Origin: Diplosphaera chodatii
Taxonomy: Eukaryota; Chlorophyta; Trebouxiophyceae; Prasiolales; Stichococcaceae
Direction: 5' to 3'
Length of the DNA: 64,000 bases
Assembly: GCA_032358165.1 (NCBI GenBank)
Contig: JAALGY010000038.1
Span: forward strand, 496,001-560,000
Below are positions 23,601-35,966 of the stretch, in pieces. Each line of letters opens with the position of its first letter. Position 1 is the stretch's first letter. The translations under genes and the position numbers were made by a program. The notes under the pieces are model-generated. The model saw nothing but the letters and a program-made list of their open reading frames with translations, was not told the DNA's origin and did no database searches.

Positions 23601-26600
23601 CTAGTTTGAGCCAGCTCTAGTTCAAGGATTGCATCTGACACAGGAAGGTTCAACGGTAGGAGTGTTGGGCCAGCATGCTTGGCTGCAATGTTGCGCAGTC
23701 TTCCATTGCCATCCCCTTCCGTGCCGTGCAGCAAGTCCGACAAACCCAGTCCTTCGGACACAGAAATTTCTGACATCTGCTATATCGTAAACGTAGATGA
23801 CAATTCCACAAATCACAACCGAAAAGTCACTGACAACGAGCACACCTGCAGGCGGCGCCAAGCGGCAGAAGGTGCTGGACAGCGGCGGCGGCGGCAGCCT
23901 GCCGGACCGCATCGGCCGCGAGCTGGAGCGGTCGCTGCGGGACTTTGTGCGGCTGGCCACGGTATCGCGGGACCCGGGGCACCGGGAGGACTGCTTCCGC
24001 GGCGCCAAGTTCCTGGGCACGCTGCTGGAGTCGCTGGGTGCGCAGCCCGGGCCACTCGCCTGTGGACTGATGCCATGACATGTTGTCAGGGCGTCACTCT
24101 TCACGACGTCAAAATTGCGAGGCGTGGTGGTGGTGGACCTCGTGGGTGTACTCAACCAGCTCAGCCATGTGCTGACAGAATGGTGCTGACGGCCTAGCTC
24201 GGGGAGCAGACGTGCAGCCTGGGCACACGTCCTGCCACCATGTCCGCCTTTAAGGGCGCCACTGTACACTGTCAACTGATGCCAGTATTGCTGTCGCGGG
24301 CAGGCGCGGAGATCAAGATGGCGCACGGGCAGGAGGACCGCAACCCGGTGGTGCTGGGCCGCCTGGGCCGCGACCCCGCCAAGCCCACCGTGTGCTTCTA
24401 CGGTGCGGCGGCCGGCCCGGCAGCTGCTGGGATCCAACTCCTTCTGCACGGCCATGCAGCTGTTCAATGGCGAGACTGCGGCTTGCTCCCATGGAAGCCT
24501 TGAAGTCACTGCTGTGTGGTCCCGGCAGGCCACTACGATGTGCAGCCGGCTATGGAGCGGGACTGGAAGACGGACCCCTTCGAGCTGCACAGCATCGACG
24601 GCTACTTCTACGCCCGGGGCGCCTCCGACAACAAGGTGAGCACCGCCCTGACTGACCTGTTCCCGAACTGTGATGCTCGGCGGTAAATATTGACCGAGGC
24701 TTGCGGCACCCGCGACCAGCATGAGTGCAGTCCTCTCTCGTGTAGCAGCGTTGCTGCACCGCACGTACGTGCTGTTGCCATAATCACCCACCATGCAGCA
24801 TCCCAGAGCAAACAGTCGTGGGATACCTTGTTGTTTGCATATCACGCCGCAGGGGCCCATCCTGGCGTTTGTGTACGCGGTGAAGGAGCTGCTGGGGGAG
24901 GGGCGCCCCGGGGTGGCAGGCCCCGCCGGCAGCCTGCCCTGCAATGTCGTCTTCGTGGTGGAGGGGGAGGAGGAAAACGGGTCGGCCGGCTTCCGGGAGG
25001 TGCGAGTCTGCTGCATGACCGTGCTGCAGTTCATGAGACGTTGATCTTGGGCCCGCTTCCCGTGCATCTGGCTCTGTGCATTGCGACTGCAGCCAGAGTG
25101 CTGCTGCGTGTCTTGTGTTTTGCCAGGTTTGGACGGCTGCAGCCTCGATGCCAGTGTGCAGGTCCACTACAGCAGCAGTCTGTCAGTGACGCCTGCGCTC
25201 GCACGCACGTGCAGGTGCTGCGCAGCAACAGGCGCTGGTTCGAGGGCGTGTCGCTGGTGGTCATCTCCAACACGCTGTGGGTGGGCGAGCGGGTGCCGTG
25301 CCTCACCTACGGCATGCGCGGCATGATCAGCCTGTCCATCGAGGTGCGCTGCCGTTGATGCGCGCCTGGCCGCATGCAGAGCACACTTTGGGTCGCGTGG
25401 TCGTGCTGGTGTGTGCAGCTGTGAGCGCACGCCGTGCGGTTTGAGGCTTGTTCGAAACGAATGGCTTACCGTGCCGATGTCTTGCCCGTCGCAGGTGGCG
25501 GGGCCGCAGCGGGACCTGCACAGCGGCAACGACGGCGGCGTGTTCAACGAGCCGCTGGCCGACCTGACCAAGGTCCTCGCCTCCCTCATCGACTCCCGCA
25601 ACAACATCCAGGCGCGCCGGGCCCTCCCCACACCTGTCATGCGTACGAAGCATATGCCTCTGATCACGTCTAGAGCTTGTGCGCTGCGTGTATGCTTGCC
25701 GTGGGCGATCGTGCAGCACAGCGTCGGCGCTGCAGGCCCTCAACCTCGCAGCCGCCTACAGGTGCCGGGCTTCTACGACGGCGTGCGGGAGGGGATGCTG
25801 GACGCGGCCGTCAGCCGGCTGGAGGCCAGCGACGAGTTCCAGCTGCCCGCGTACCAGGACTCGCTGGGCGTGCCCTCCTTCGTGTCCAACACCAGCCAGC
25901 GGTGCGGCGGCTGGCCCGCCTTGCAGACCTGTGCTGATGTGCTGTGAGGACACAGAGCAGCTGCAGGCGCAAGCGCTGCATGCACGTGGCCGGCTGACGC
26001 CAACAGCATGCCCTTGCGACCACGGTCGCCCTGCAAAGGCTGCAGCGCTGTTGACACCCACAGCGACACACGAGCAGCGATGGGGCACGTCAAACGAACC
26101 AACACTGCAGTCACGATTGCTGCTAGTAAGATGGGACATTACTCGAGGATGAGGTTTGGACCAAATGAAAACTGGCGGTTTCTGCAACGGTTGCAATTTT
26201 TGGCGCAGGGACCTGCTGAGCGCGCGGTGGTGCGAGCCCAGCCTGAGCGTGGTGGACGTGCGGGTGGGGGACGACACGGCGGCGGGCGACGCCGACGACG
26301 CGGAGGGGTACCGCTTCGGGCCCACCCGCTTCTCCGTGGTGCCCCGCTCCGCGACCGGCCACGTGTCCATCCGCTTCGTGCCCGACCAGGACGCCGGCCG
26401 CCTGTTCGAGCTGTTCAGGCGCGTGTCTCTTTCCACCAGGTGTGCAGTATGCCCGGAGCGTGCTGCCAGGCACACACGGCGCTCGGCTTGCCAACGTGTT
26501 CTCGCGCTGCCAGACGCCCAGACGCTGCTGCCTCGGCGCCCGGCAGAGCACCTTGTCCAAGTGCTGCTTTCGTTGCCTGGTGCGCCTGGTTGGAGCAGTC

Positions 26601-27527
26601 TGTCAAACTCCCATGCATCCGACACCCCGTCTCCTTCCCAGAACCCGACGGGTCCTTTCGCCAGACCGCAGGGCGCACGTGCAGCACGAGTTCCGGAAGC
26701 TGCGCTCGGCCAACCGGGTGGCGGTGCGGCTGCGCAGCGTGGGCGACTGGTACGAGGCGGACCCCGGGTCGCGGCTGTTCAGCCTGGCGGAGCGGGCGGT
26801 GGAGGCGCAGTGGGGGCGGCCCCCGCTGTACGTGCGCGAGGGCGGCACCATGCCGGTGAGCCTGACACCCTAAAAGTTACCCATGCACCAAGGAATGCTT
26901 CTGCGCATCAAGCTAGCTGCGTTACTCGTGCAGCATGTGCGTAGCTCCGAACGGGCCATGTCAGGCGTGCTTTGCTTGTGACGACGTTGCCTGTGGTCAG
27001 GATGCATCGAGGATGGCAGGAAGTGCACATGTCGAAATCCTCGCGGTCCGTGCGGTCACGTGCTGAACTTGGAACCCTCAACACAGCCATGAGTTGACCG
27101 TGTGACACTCTGTCACAGGTGGCCAGTGCCCTGGAGCAGGAGCTTGGAGCCCACGCACTGCTCATTCCCTTTGGTCAGGTGAGTTTGGTGTTGCGCTGGG
27201 CCGGCCAACGACCATGAACTGATGGCTGGCCAGCAAGGCTGCCAAGTAGATTGTGTGAGCATGCCGACGCTATTAGAAGTCGTGCGACCGACACCATGGA
27301 GCATCTACAATAGGCATCTCCCCAATGTCAAGGGCACCTGCTTGCTCCATGTGTAACAGTCCAAGCGGTAAGCGGTACCAAATTCCTCATTGTCCATTGC
27401 TGCGCAGGCATCGGATGCATGCCATCTGGCAAATGAACGCATATCGCGTGACAACCTGCTGGCCGGAAAGAACGTCATCAAACACCTGCTCAGCGACAGC
27501 CTGCTACACCAGGTTGTCTCTTCATGA
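17669..27527 (+). CDS. Dug3-Dug2 fusion: class II amidotransferase, WD40 and M20 peptidase
   Basis: Predicted cytosolic glutathione-degrading enzyme. In yeast Dug2 and Dug3 are separate subunits that cleave the gamma-glutamyl bond of GSH. Starting MCRLMAYIG (catalytic Cys2 exposed after Met removal), exons 17669-17752, 17868-17937, 18028-18121, 18248-18365, 18513-18599, 18724-18843, 19005-19161, 19365-19481, 19594-19685, 19811-19929 and 20185-20438 encode the amidotransferase (GDGFGIGW, FAHVRAA, NCHPF, MHNGVIANF, VIVASEPIT). Phase 1 carries the frame into 20550-20695 (HQLTGHAGSVLCTRV, first WD40 repeat). Further WD repeats run to about 23440. From about 23856 an M20 domain follows: GHYDVQP, YARGASDNK, VVEGEEENGSAG, LHSGNDGG and a C-terminal His-containing segment, ending TGA 27525-27527. 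All checked junction phases agree. TGTAA lies 47 nt past the stop. Exon edges between 21.1 and 23.4 kb are less certain. Confidence 0.8.
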
Positions 27528-27996
27528 TCGATACGACTGATGAGTATCGTGAAGGATCGTATCCGGCTGTGGGTGTAAGGGGTGGGTGTTGAGTGGATCT
27601 AGCCAAGGTACGGCAGCATTGATCAGGAGCATGTGGTTTTGTTGTGGACAATCGGATGAACCTTGACCTGTGTCATGGTACTGTGCATCAATAGATGTGC
27701 AGGGTAGTGCTAGATGCAGTGGATGATGATGGAATGCAGAGTGCCTCTGGTGGTACAGAGCCTCTGCTTCTTGAAAAGCCATGGATTTCTTTTTTGAATA
27801 CCGCCTGCTGTGCTTCCACTCCTGTATCGCCTCACCGCACACCGGCATCAATGCTTGCAGCACCAGGCTTGCAAGGTGTAAGAATGTCGCATGCTCCTCA
27901 ATGGCTCGCATGCTGCTGAGAAATCAAATCGTCATGTGCACCAACTGCGCGCAACCCCGATGACCAGAAGGCTGATCAGACATCTGAGCGGGCCGC
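27528..27996. other. Convergent 3' spacer
   Basis: About 470 bp between the stop codons of the rightward Dug-type gene and the leftward thylakoid protein gene. TGTAA motifs at 27574-27578 and near 27877 could serve as poly(A) signals of the rightward gene. No other feature is seen. Confidence 0.5.
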
Positions 27997-30900
27997 TCAC
28001 AGACCCAGACCCTTCCTGCAACGACAGGGAGCAGCTGCGTTTCAGGCAACTCCACCACGGTGACCGGCTGACAGGCGCATCAGCAACGACGACAGCGCAG
28101 CATGATGCTGTAGCCTTGCAGTATGCAAGATAGGGGTCCTGCACTCGTGTCAGGAGGGCGCACTTGATGCTGTCGAAGGCGTTGCCGGAGCTCTGCTGCG
28201 CCTTGGCAATGTTGCCTGCAGCAGTCTGCTCGGGCGTCTCACTGTCGTCGCGCACGAAGTTCTTGCCTGCACAGCAAGGTGATCAGGAGGTGCCCTTCGC
28301 CAAAGTGCATTTCCTCATCGTCGAGCGCGTAAGTGTGCATAGCTACTGGATGGACAACGCCATCTGTGGAGCAGGGGAGAGATGCACGCACCACCCAGAG
28401 CATTGGGCAGCGTAGGCGTCTTCGGGTTCTGCAGCTCATTCATGCCTGTGCGTGACAACAAAAACGCTTAGAGAAGGAATGGACATGACACAACATGACA
28501 AGAGGCTCGGTAGGCAGAGGCACCAACTGCTTCATAGTTAGAGGGGAACCAGCGGCATGCAAGGGGGCCATGCAATGCATCAGGGTTATGCTGCTGGCGC
28601 CGGCAGTGTCCCACCCTTGGGCGTGTTGGCGCCGGCGCGCGCCGAGGCGCCCGTCTGGCCGGGCGTGCCCCGGTCGAACTCGCCTTTGTTCTGCGCCGCA
28701 AACTCGGTGCCCGAGTCCTGCAAAGTAAAACCCGGCACCGTCAGCACCAACGGCCGGCAGCACGGCGCCTCTCATGCTGCGCGCTGCGGCGTGCAGATGC
28801 AGTTTGGGCTGTTCGATTCCCCGGTCCGGGCTGACCTTCAGGTCACCGCCGCGCTTCGGGTTGCCGCTCAAGTTCTGGTCGGGGCGCGTTGTCGGCTGCG
28901 TCACGCCGCCCTCGTTGCTCTGCAAGTGAGACCAGTGGGAGTGGGGTGCAGCTGCAGCAGCGTTTTTCAAGAATTGTTCAGAGTGGAATGATTGAGCACA
29001 TGGGTTGTTGACCTACCTCGGGGCCCTGGAAGGATGCGTTGCTCATGTCGGCATCCTGCAGTTCGAGGTGCAAAACACCTCAGCGGCATCCTGCCAGCAA
29101 ATATTTTCCACTCCTACACTGCTTCACCATGCATTGCAGAGCAGCTGCAGAGCAGCTCCACAGCAGTCTGGTGCCTGGGCAGCACACTGAAGGGTTTTGC
29201 GCACCTCCTTCAGCTCCGGCTGCGGCTCGCCGATCTTGGGCTCGGGCAGCTTGGCGGTCTGGAACACCATGTTGGCCGCGGGCGTGAAGCTCACGTTGCC
29301 CTGCTTCTTGCCGGCCAGGTTCTGCACGACGCACACGAGAGAATACAGTCAACACGATGGCTTCTTGTCACAGAACAGCCGTAATTTTGAAAACCAGAGT
29401 ACAGAGCCACCGACTGCAGATGCACACGCCCATGTGCAAGCCGCACGGTATCAATGCCCTTGACATGCCAAATCACATATGGGCGAGCGCATGGTCCCAG
29501 CACTCCGTACGGGGCCCGCACCTTGGCGATGGCGCCGGCGGGGGACTGGGACGTGATGGCGGCCCGCTTGATGTTGTCGCCCAGGGAGTCGGTGCCCGCG
29601 CTGCCGCCGCCGGCCGGCGCGCCCTGCACCTGGCTCGCCGCCTTGCTGGCCGCCTGCTGCGCCTGCGGCCGGGGACAGCGCAGGGTCCGACTGCTGTCTG
29701 TCAAGAGAGCAATGCTCTTGGACTACACCCTGTCCCTGCGATGTGTCAACCGCGTGAGGCTGCGACCTCCGCGCCTGCTGCGTGTGCACCCGCTGCAGCG
29801 CGGCCAGCTGGTGTCACTGCATAGACCCAGTAGCTTGGCAAAGTGTGGCTCATCAACCCGTCCCGCACTGCAGCACGCTGGCCCCTCGGACACCTTGTCA
29901 ACCAGGTCCCCGGGTGAGCTGGGGGACTCAATGGGCAGCTTGTCCTGCGCGGGGGCCAGCGGGTCGGCGTTGGGCTGCCGCCGCCCCAGATCCTGCTCTG
30001 ACACCGGGTTGCCCACCAACCGCAGCAGCCCCTTCGTGGGGCAGAACAGGGTGCAGTGGTGAGGCGAGGCACTCACCTTGTGCACGGCTTTGCACTCAGG
30101 TCTGCATCGCTGCGACACTGGTCTATGGGTCTGCTGCCGATTGTAGAAACACCTGCTGCTACCCCTTGCATGCTCCCCTACAGTGTGATACTTATCAAGG
30201 CCAACAGGCTAAAGCAACTAGCCCCACCTTGTCAACAGCACGCTCGAAGTCGACGTTGACCTGCAGGCTGGGCGCGACGGAGGCGTCGCCACGGAACGCC
30301 ACCGGCTTGGTCGGGTTGGCGGTGGCCGGGTTCACAGCGTCCAGCTGCAGGACAGTGCGCATGTGTCACTCATCAATACTAAGCAGCAGACGGTCGGGGA
30401 CCCACCCAGTGCGCACCAACACTGGGCACCATGAAGAGAAGTTTGGCAGGAGACAGAAACAAAAGAGCAGTCATGTCAGCCGCAGGCCTGCACTGCCAGC
30501 AGACAGCACGACATGGTGCAAGCAAGCCGGCCAGCAGCAGCAGTCAAGACGCACCGGGGCGCCCACAAAACGGCTGAAGATGTTCTGGCGGCCGCCAGAC
30601 TCGATGTCGGGGTCGTTGAGGATGTTGTCGGGGCTGATGCGCCGCTTGATCAGGCTCAGCTTGTTCTGGAGGCCCTCATCCCGCCTGGAAGCAGGATGGA
30701 AGCAGGTTGCAGTCGCTCCGGTGTAAATATGACGGCTGCAGTTACTGCACTTGGTTGTCGTGCAAGGGTTGGGCAGCGTGCTGCTGCTGCTACTGCTGCT
30801 GCCTGTGGAGCAACGACCAGGGACCAGGCCAGCAGCGATCGAGCGTCACACAACCGAGCCAGCAAAGCGCGGCATGACACGATCAAGGGGGGCGGCATGC

Positions 30901-31936
30901 GGACGGCGCACGAGTTGTTGCGGTCCTCGCGGGTCTTGTACTCAGTGGCGCCCTTCGGCAGCGCCTCCTGCGCCGCCTTGCCCGCCTTCACCGCGCCCTC
31001 GACGGCGGTCTCACCGCGCGCGGGCACATCGCGCGCCATCGCAGCACCTGTCAATGAGGTACAACGTTGGATCCCAACACAAGCTCCTGTGCCCACAACC
31101 TTATCTATGTTTACCATGCCGGTCGAGGACACGCCCATCGTATGCAAGCAGCCATCTGTGAAGCATCGTTGAGAGCACCAAAACATTCGCATCTCGTCTG
31201 CAGGCATCGTAGGTATCTTATCGTGCACAAGTCTTGCACACATGTTGGTGGCTCACCAGACAGCGGCAGCAGCGCCAGCTGAGCGGCAGTCAGGGCGCCC
31301 ACAGCCTTCATGACCAGGTTCTGCGGACAATCCGTTGAGACTTTAAGGACAGATCATCAAGATGTTGACGGTCAGAAAGGGGCAGGTCGCCATGCACGCA
31401 CCAGCAGACGCTGCCAAAGGCACATGCATGATGGTCAGTCACACCTTGGGGGTCTGCTGCTCCTGGCCCTCCTGCACGCAGCATCATTGGCGTCAGAACG
31501 TGAGTGTATATACAACGGTGGCGTGTTGACCAAGCTACAGACGGCAGATCACTGCCTGCACCTGCTGCAAAGTGCACATAGCTGATCAGCCCAGCAAGCG
31601 ATGGGCGTCCCATAACACAGTATCGCAATGCAGTGCGCGACCTGTAGGGAATGTTGTTGGTGGCAAGCATAAGCTGTTGTAGTGCACCGCAGGCGATGTG
31701 GTTGTTGTCTGAGGTCTCTGTCGCGGGAGCAACGTGTCCTACTCACGAGCTGATCTCCGTCTGCAGTCACGTTTCTGACGACGAATGTGCCAGGCGGTCG
31801 TCTCAGACGTACTGTGATCATTCACCTTAGCGGCACAGACCAGGGTCCGGGGCTGCCGGCGCGCCGGGCGGGCAGATCCGGATGTGAACGCCTGCCGCGA
31901 CAGCAGGCTCTGCTTCATCGTCATTGTAGAGGCCAT
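27997..31936 (-). CDS. Thylakoid-lumen-targeted low-complexity protein, about 14 exons
   Basis: Function unknown. Exon 1 (31826-31936) starts MASTMTMKQSLLSRQ and looks like a chloroplast transit peptide (Ser/Ala/Arg-rich, LVCAAK at its end). A later exon (about 31256-31321) gives NLVMKAVGALTAAQLALLPL, and the next begins GAAMARDV, so a hydrophobic lumenal signal with an A-M-A cleavage site is formed across the splice. The mature protein is short modules: a Lys/Arg/Asn-rich exon (NKLSLIKRRISPDNILNDPD), FRGDASVAPSLQVNVDFERA, Pro/Gln-rich and Gly/Ser-rich exons, VSFTPAANMVFQTAKLPEPK, FVRDDSETPEQTAAGNIAKA and a tail AFDSIKKGLGL before TGA 27997-27999. Most is polar and likely disordered. Phases agree at the junctions checked, including phase 1 into and out of the GMNELQNPKTP exon (28389-28444). 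No family is recognised. Confidence 0.6.
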
Positions 31937-32267
31937 AGTGAGCTCAGTTGGGGGCTGATCAGTGGCTGATTGAATTTCGCTGAGGATCACCGATAGTGTT
32001 AGCTTGCTGAAGCCTGAGATTGGGTTGATGCCTTCGCAGCACGTTCCGCTGAGCTGCCTGGCAGGGTTGTGAGAAAGCTGCCACGAGGGGGGTATCTTCC
32101 CACTATCTGCTGAAGGGCACCGCGGGGAAAGGCAGAGGCACACAGACGCCTGCCTGCTGCTGTTGGCTGTTGAAACTGCGCATGCAGTGTCTGTTACCCT
32201 GCTCTGGTATCTGTGAAACAAATGATGTGCTGAGACTACTACTGAGTGTGCAGGTTATGTGCCAGCT
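31937..32267. other. Spacer between two leftward genes
   Basis: Contains the promoter and 5' UTR of the thylakoid protein gene and the 3' UTR of ARP4. No exon or RNA gene is seen. Confidence 0.45.
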
Positions 32268-35200
32268 TCAGGGGCATCGGCGGTGTATGAGGCCAGGCCC
32301 ATGCTCTGCATACTCCTGGGCTGACATCCACATCTGGTTGAACGACCCGAGGCTCGCCAGGATGGAACCGCCTGCACGCATGGCCGTGTCACTGAGGGAA
32401 CGCTCAGCATTGCAGCGCCCCTCCTGCTGCCGACTCAGCAGCCCCGCACTACTTGACGGTCATTGATGGTGGTTGCCAGACAGCAGCGTGGGCACACTCT
32501 TCACATTGTTAACGTTGGCAAGAGATGCCACTGCAACAACGGCACAGCGTCATGACTCACCAATCCACACGGCGAACCGGCGCTCAGTGCTGTTGGCGGG
32601 GGACACCACCTTCAGCCGCGATGCGGGGGGCGCGAGCTCCGACAGCCCCTACGCACATGATGGGCACTGCACTTTAGTTGTTCACAGAGTCACTGAACGG
32701 CGCACGAGCACCACACGCTGCCACTGCACGTTGCCTGGCAGCATAGTCCAGCAGTGTGTCCAGAGCCGTATAGCGCTATAGAGTGGCAGCATACCAGCAC
32801 CCGAAACCGCCAACCAATGGCCACTATCCCACAGTATGCACGCAGGCAGACCGCTCGCATGCTGCATGCACGCACATGCACATGCATCGACATGGCGGCC
32901 CAGCCGGACGTCACCTGCTCCAGGCGTTCCCGCAGGCCGGGCAGCAGGGCGCCGCCGCCGGTGAGCACGATGCCGCCCCACATGTCCCGCCGCACGTCCA
33001 CGTCGCACTTCTGGATCGCCTCGTTTACCATCGCTGCAGCGAGCGAGGACGCACATCAGTGGAGGGTTCGGGCTATGCATGTTGCACGCCATGCTGCTGC
33101 TGCTGCCGTGCTAGGCTTGGGCAAGCAGGCGACAGACAGTGGATGCTGCATAGGTGCAGCACCTGGGAGGCCCTGCAGCTCGCTGCCATCATACTTCTTC
33201 ACCGTCTCCAGGCCAAACCGCGACAGCAGGGACTGCGTGTCATCAAAGGCTGTGTCAGCTCCATGGCGAGCATGCACACCCCTCATCGAGCAAGGCTCCG
33301 AATGAAGAGTATCCGTTCCGGCCCCGCGTCGAACGAAGCATGTGGCAGCGTGATGAGAGCCTCACCGGAGTGAACAGGACCTCTGGCACAGCAAAGCGGT
33401 CTGGCCCGATCTCAATCTGCGTGCCGTCTGGGAGCTGCATAGCCAGCGAGAGCGAATTGGGTGAGGATACACCCTCTGACTTTCCAATGTGTTGCGATCC
33501 AGATTGAGCGGTTGTGCATGTCATGGTGAGCGGCTGCTGCTCGCAGCCTGCGCACCTCATATGTGACGGTGGGGATGTTCGCGTTCTCCCCGGGGTCGAA
33601 CACTGAGTCTGACACGCGGCAGATGGCCTCCTTGGCATCGCCCGCCACTTGCTCCACGCCCCACTGATTGTAGCTGTCTGTCATCTTCGGCTCCCGATCT
33701 TCCGCCTATGCAGAAGCGGAGATGCGCACCAGTGGGTGATCAGAATGTCTGTCTGGGATGCAATACAAGCGATTGTACCAGAACAGGCAGCCGTGCCATC
33801 ATTGATACGCAAGTGCATTTCGAGACACATCGTTCTGAGACGCGGGTCAACAAGGGCACCTCCCAGACGCCCGGAGCCCGCTCCACCCTGCGGAACGACA
33901 GGCGCGGGCGTATGAGCACGCCCTTCTTCTGGACTGAGGCTGCCATGGCGCGGTTCAGCAGCGCACCGCCCAATGGCGACCGCACTGTGGACTTCTCCAG
34001 TGCGAACCCGTCATGCACCGCTGTCACTGCAGCGCCATGGAAGTACTGACAATCAGTCACGTCAAGAGGACAGCGCTGCATGACAGCACAGCCATGCACC
34101 CTGCCTTCATCAATTAGGTTGTTCTGGTTTGCCAACTTTAAACACAGAAGTACCGACATATGCTGACACTACAACAGCAGGATTGCCCCCATCATAAGTA
34201 CATTTCAACACAACATCCGATGCACCACTGGAGCAAGAGCTGCAAGCAAACTCCCCGCAGGCCGACAGGACATGCCCCCGAGCATGCAGTCCTGCCGCGG
34301 GCCACACCTGTGGTGCCCTCGTGTCCAGCGTCCACCACAAGGGAGGTCTGCCGCCCGGTCGCAAAGCTGGCCAACACCGCGTTGCGCGCCAGGAAGACCG
34401 CCGGCGGCTGCTGCTGCTCGAACAGCGCAGAGACCACCGCCTCGCGGCCCTCGCGTGTCTGGAAGGTCGGCTCCGCCAGCAGGATGGCATGCTCCGATGC
34501 CTTCGCCCGCAGCCGGTCGCTGTATTGCGACACACAGGTCTGTTGTGTGATGTCAGCCGCCACACGAGAAGCTGTTTCGCAGATGAGCAGATGCTATGGC
34601 CTTGCTGTTGAGCGGGCAAAGGATGTGCATGTGGATGCTTGCCAAGCAACCAAGTGACTTGTTTCTACGAGTTTGGCACCTGATGGCATGGTCCCACAGA
34701 GCATTCAGCACTTCCACATCATCATACAGGCCGTCCCGCAGCGCCGGCACCACCTCCATCTCAGGCCGCCGGAAGCCCAGTGCTGAGTGGCCCACGTGCA
34801 GCCGGCGCCCGCCCTGTGGGAGGTGAGATCAAGGGGTCGGCCCTGATGACGTTCAGGTGTCACCCCTGACGGCTGGTCACCACGAAGCCGTTCAAGCGGC
34901 GACGGCAAGCATGCTGCCGGCGTTGTGATGAGGCCAGCGGGTTGCTCACCTGGCCATCAACATCCATGGCCTCTGCACCGCCATTGCTGGCCTTCGCACC
35001 GTTCTGTGCTGCCTCTTTACCATCCGCTGTACTGCCCTGAGTCACTCCCACAACCTGCATGATACACGCTCGGCATCGCACATCAGCAGTCCATACCTTC
35101 AAGCAAGCATGGCATCACTTCAGCCTCCGCACCGTCAGGGCATGCAGTCAGGGAGCGGCATACCGAAGGGAACAGGGCTTTCGGCGTGTCCTCTCCAGCA

Positions 35201-35458
35201 TAGCCGCCCTTGACGTACAGCGAGCCGACATCCAACACCAGCGCGTTGACCTCATCTGCACCATGTATACACGGCATCAGCAATCGCATGCGGCATGGCA
35301 CAGCGCCTCAACCACCTAGGCGCTGGCGGGATCGCGCCGCTAAATCAGATACATCTGGGTCTCATGGTCAGGATCTACATGCTGCATGCTGATGTTTCAG
35401 CAGGTCGAAGCACAGCTCCACACACAGGCATGGCGAGATGTTCACCTCCGCCATACAT
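32268..35458 (-). CDS. ARP4: Actin-related protein 4 (chromatin remodelling subunit)
   Basis: ARP4 (BAF53/ACTL6 class) is a nuclear actin-related subunit of SWI/SNF-, INO80/SWR1- and NuA4-type complexes. Twelve exons join with consistent phases: 35446-35458, 35164-35255, 34950-35054, 34680-34813, 34308-34519, 33860-34026, 33556-33705, 33366-33434, 33163-33232, 32915-33033, 32561-32648 and 32268-32371. These total 1323 nt, or 440 aa, nearly the length known for plant ARP4. Landmarks are [153 protein letters not shown] and a terminal RRCP. The start is a 13-nt coding exon whose G joins ATGAG to make Asp5. It is divergent from the ELM2-like gene. Confidence 0.93.
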
Positions 35459-35966
35459 GCCGGCTTGCCAAAGCCGTCGCAGCCCGTGATCACTGCGCTA
35501 CCTGTGAAGATGCATGGCATGTACCAGTGGCTTTTGACAAGCTCCGCTTCGAGATCTTGTGAGGTTGCATATGATCAGTTCAGCACGCTGCTTCAAATCG
35601 CAAGCTTGACGGTCAGGACATCACGTCAACGCAGATATGCATGAAGTGTTGTGGCAGATGATGATCAGAGTTTGTGTTCAGCAAACGTGCATTTGTTGAC
35701 GCCACAAACTGCGCAGTCAGCACACTGCGAATGTGTTCGAGAGGCAGTCAGATAGAAACCCTGCGGCGCAAGTCCTACTGGCGAATTGCAGGACTGAATT
35801 GCAGCACGTAGCACTGCTTGCAAGTGGCAAAGGGCGCAGGCAGTTGGGCAGGTGGGCTGTTTGCTAATATTTGGTCCGACCTTCGGTGGCCCGATTGACC
35901 TGTGCGCAAACTGCAACCGGATTTGGCCTGCAGCATACCTAGCAAGACCAGGACCAGGGCCAGCAG
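35459..35966. promoter_or_regulatory. Shared divergent promoter region (ARP4 / ELM2-like)
   Basis: 508 bp separate the ARP4 start codon (leftward) from ATG 35967 (rightward). Both promoters must lie here unless either gene has far 5' non-coding exons. No clear TATA box or repeated operator-like motif was noticed. Confidence 0.5.

Noticed and set aside
23622..25067. Very long (481 codon) minus-strand open frame
   Set aside because: It is the antisense shadow of the GC-rich M20 peptidase exons, whose plus-strand motifs (GHYDVQP, EGEEEN) are unmistakable.
28795..28840. Second B-box-like string (gttcgattcccc)
   Set aside because: It lies in an intron of the thylakoid protein gene and no cloverleaf can be formed around it.
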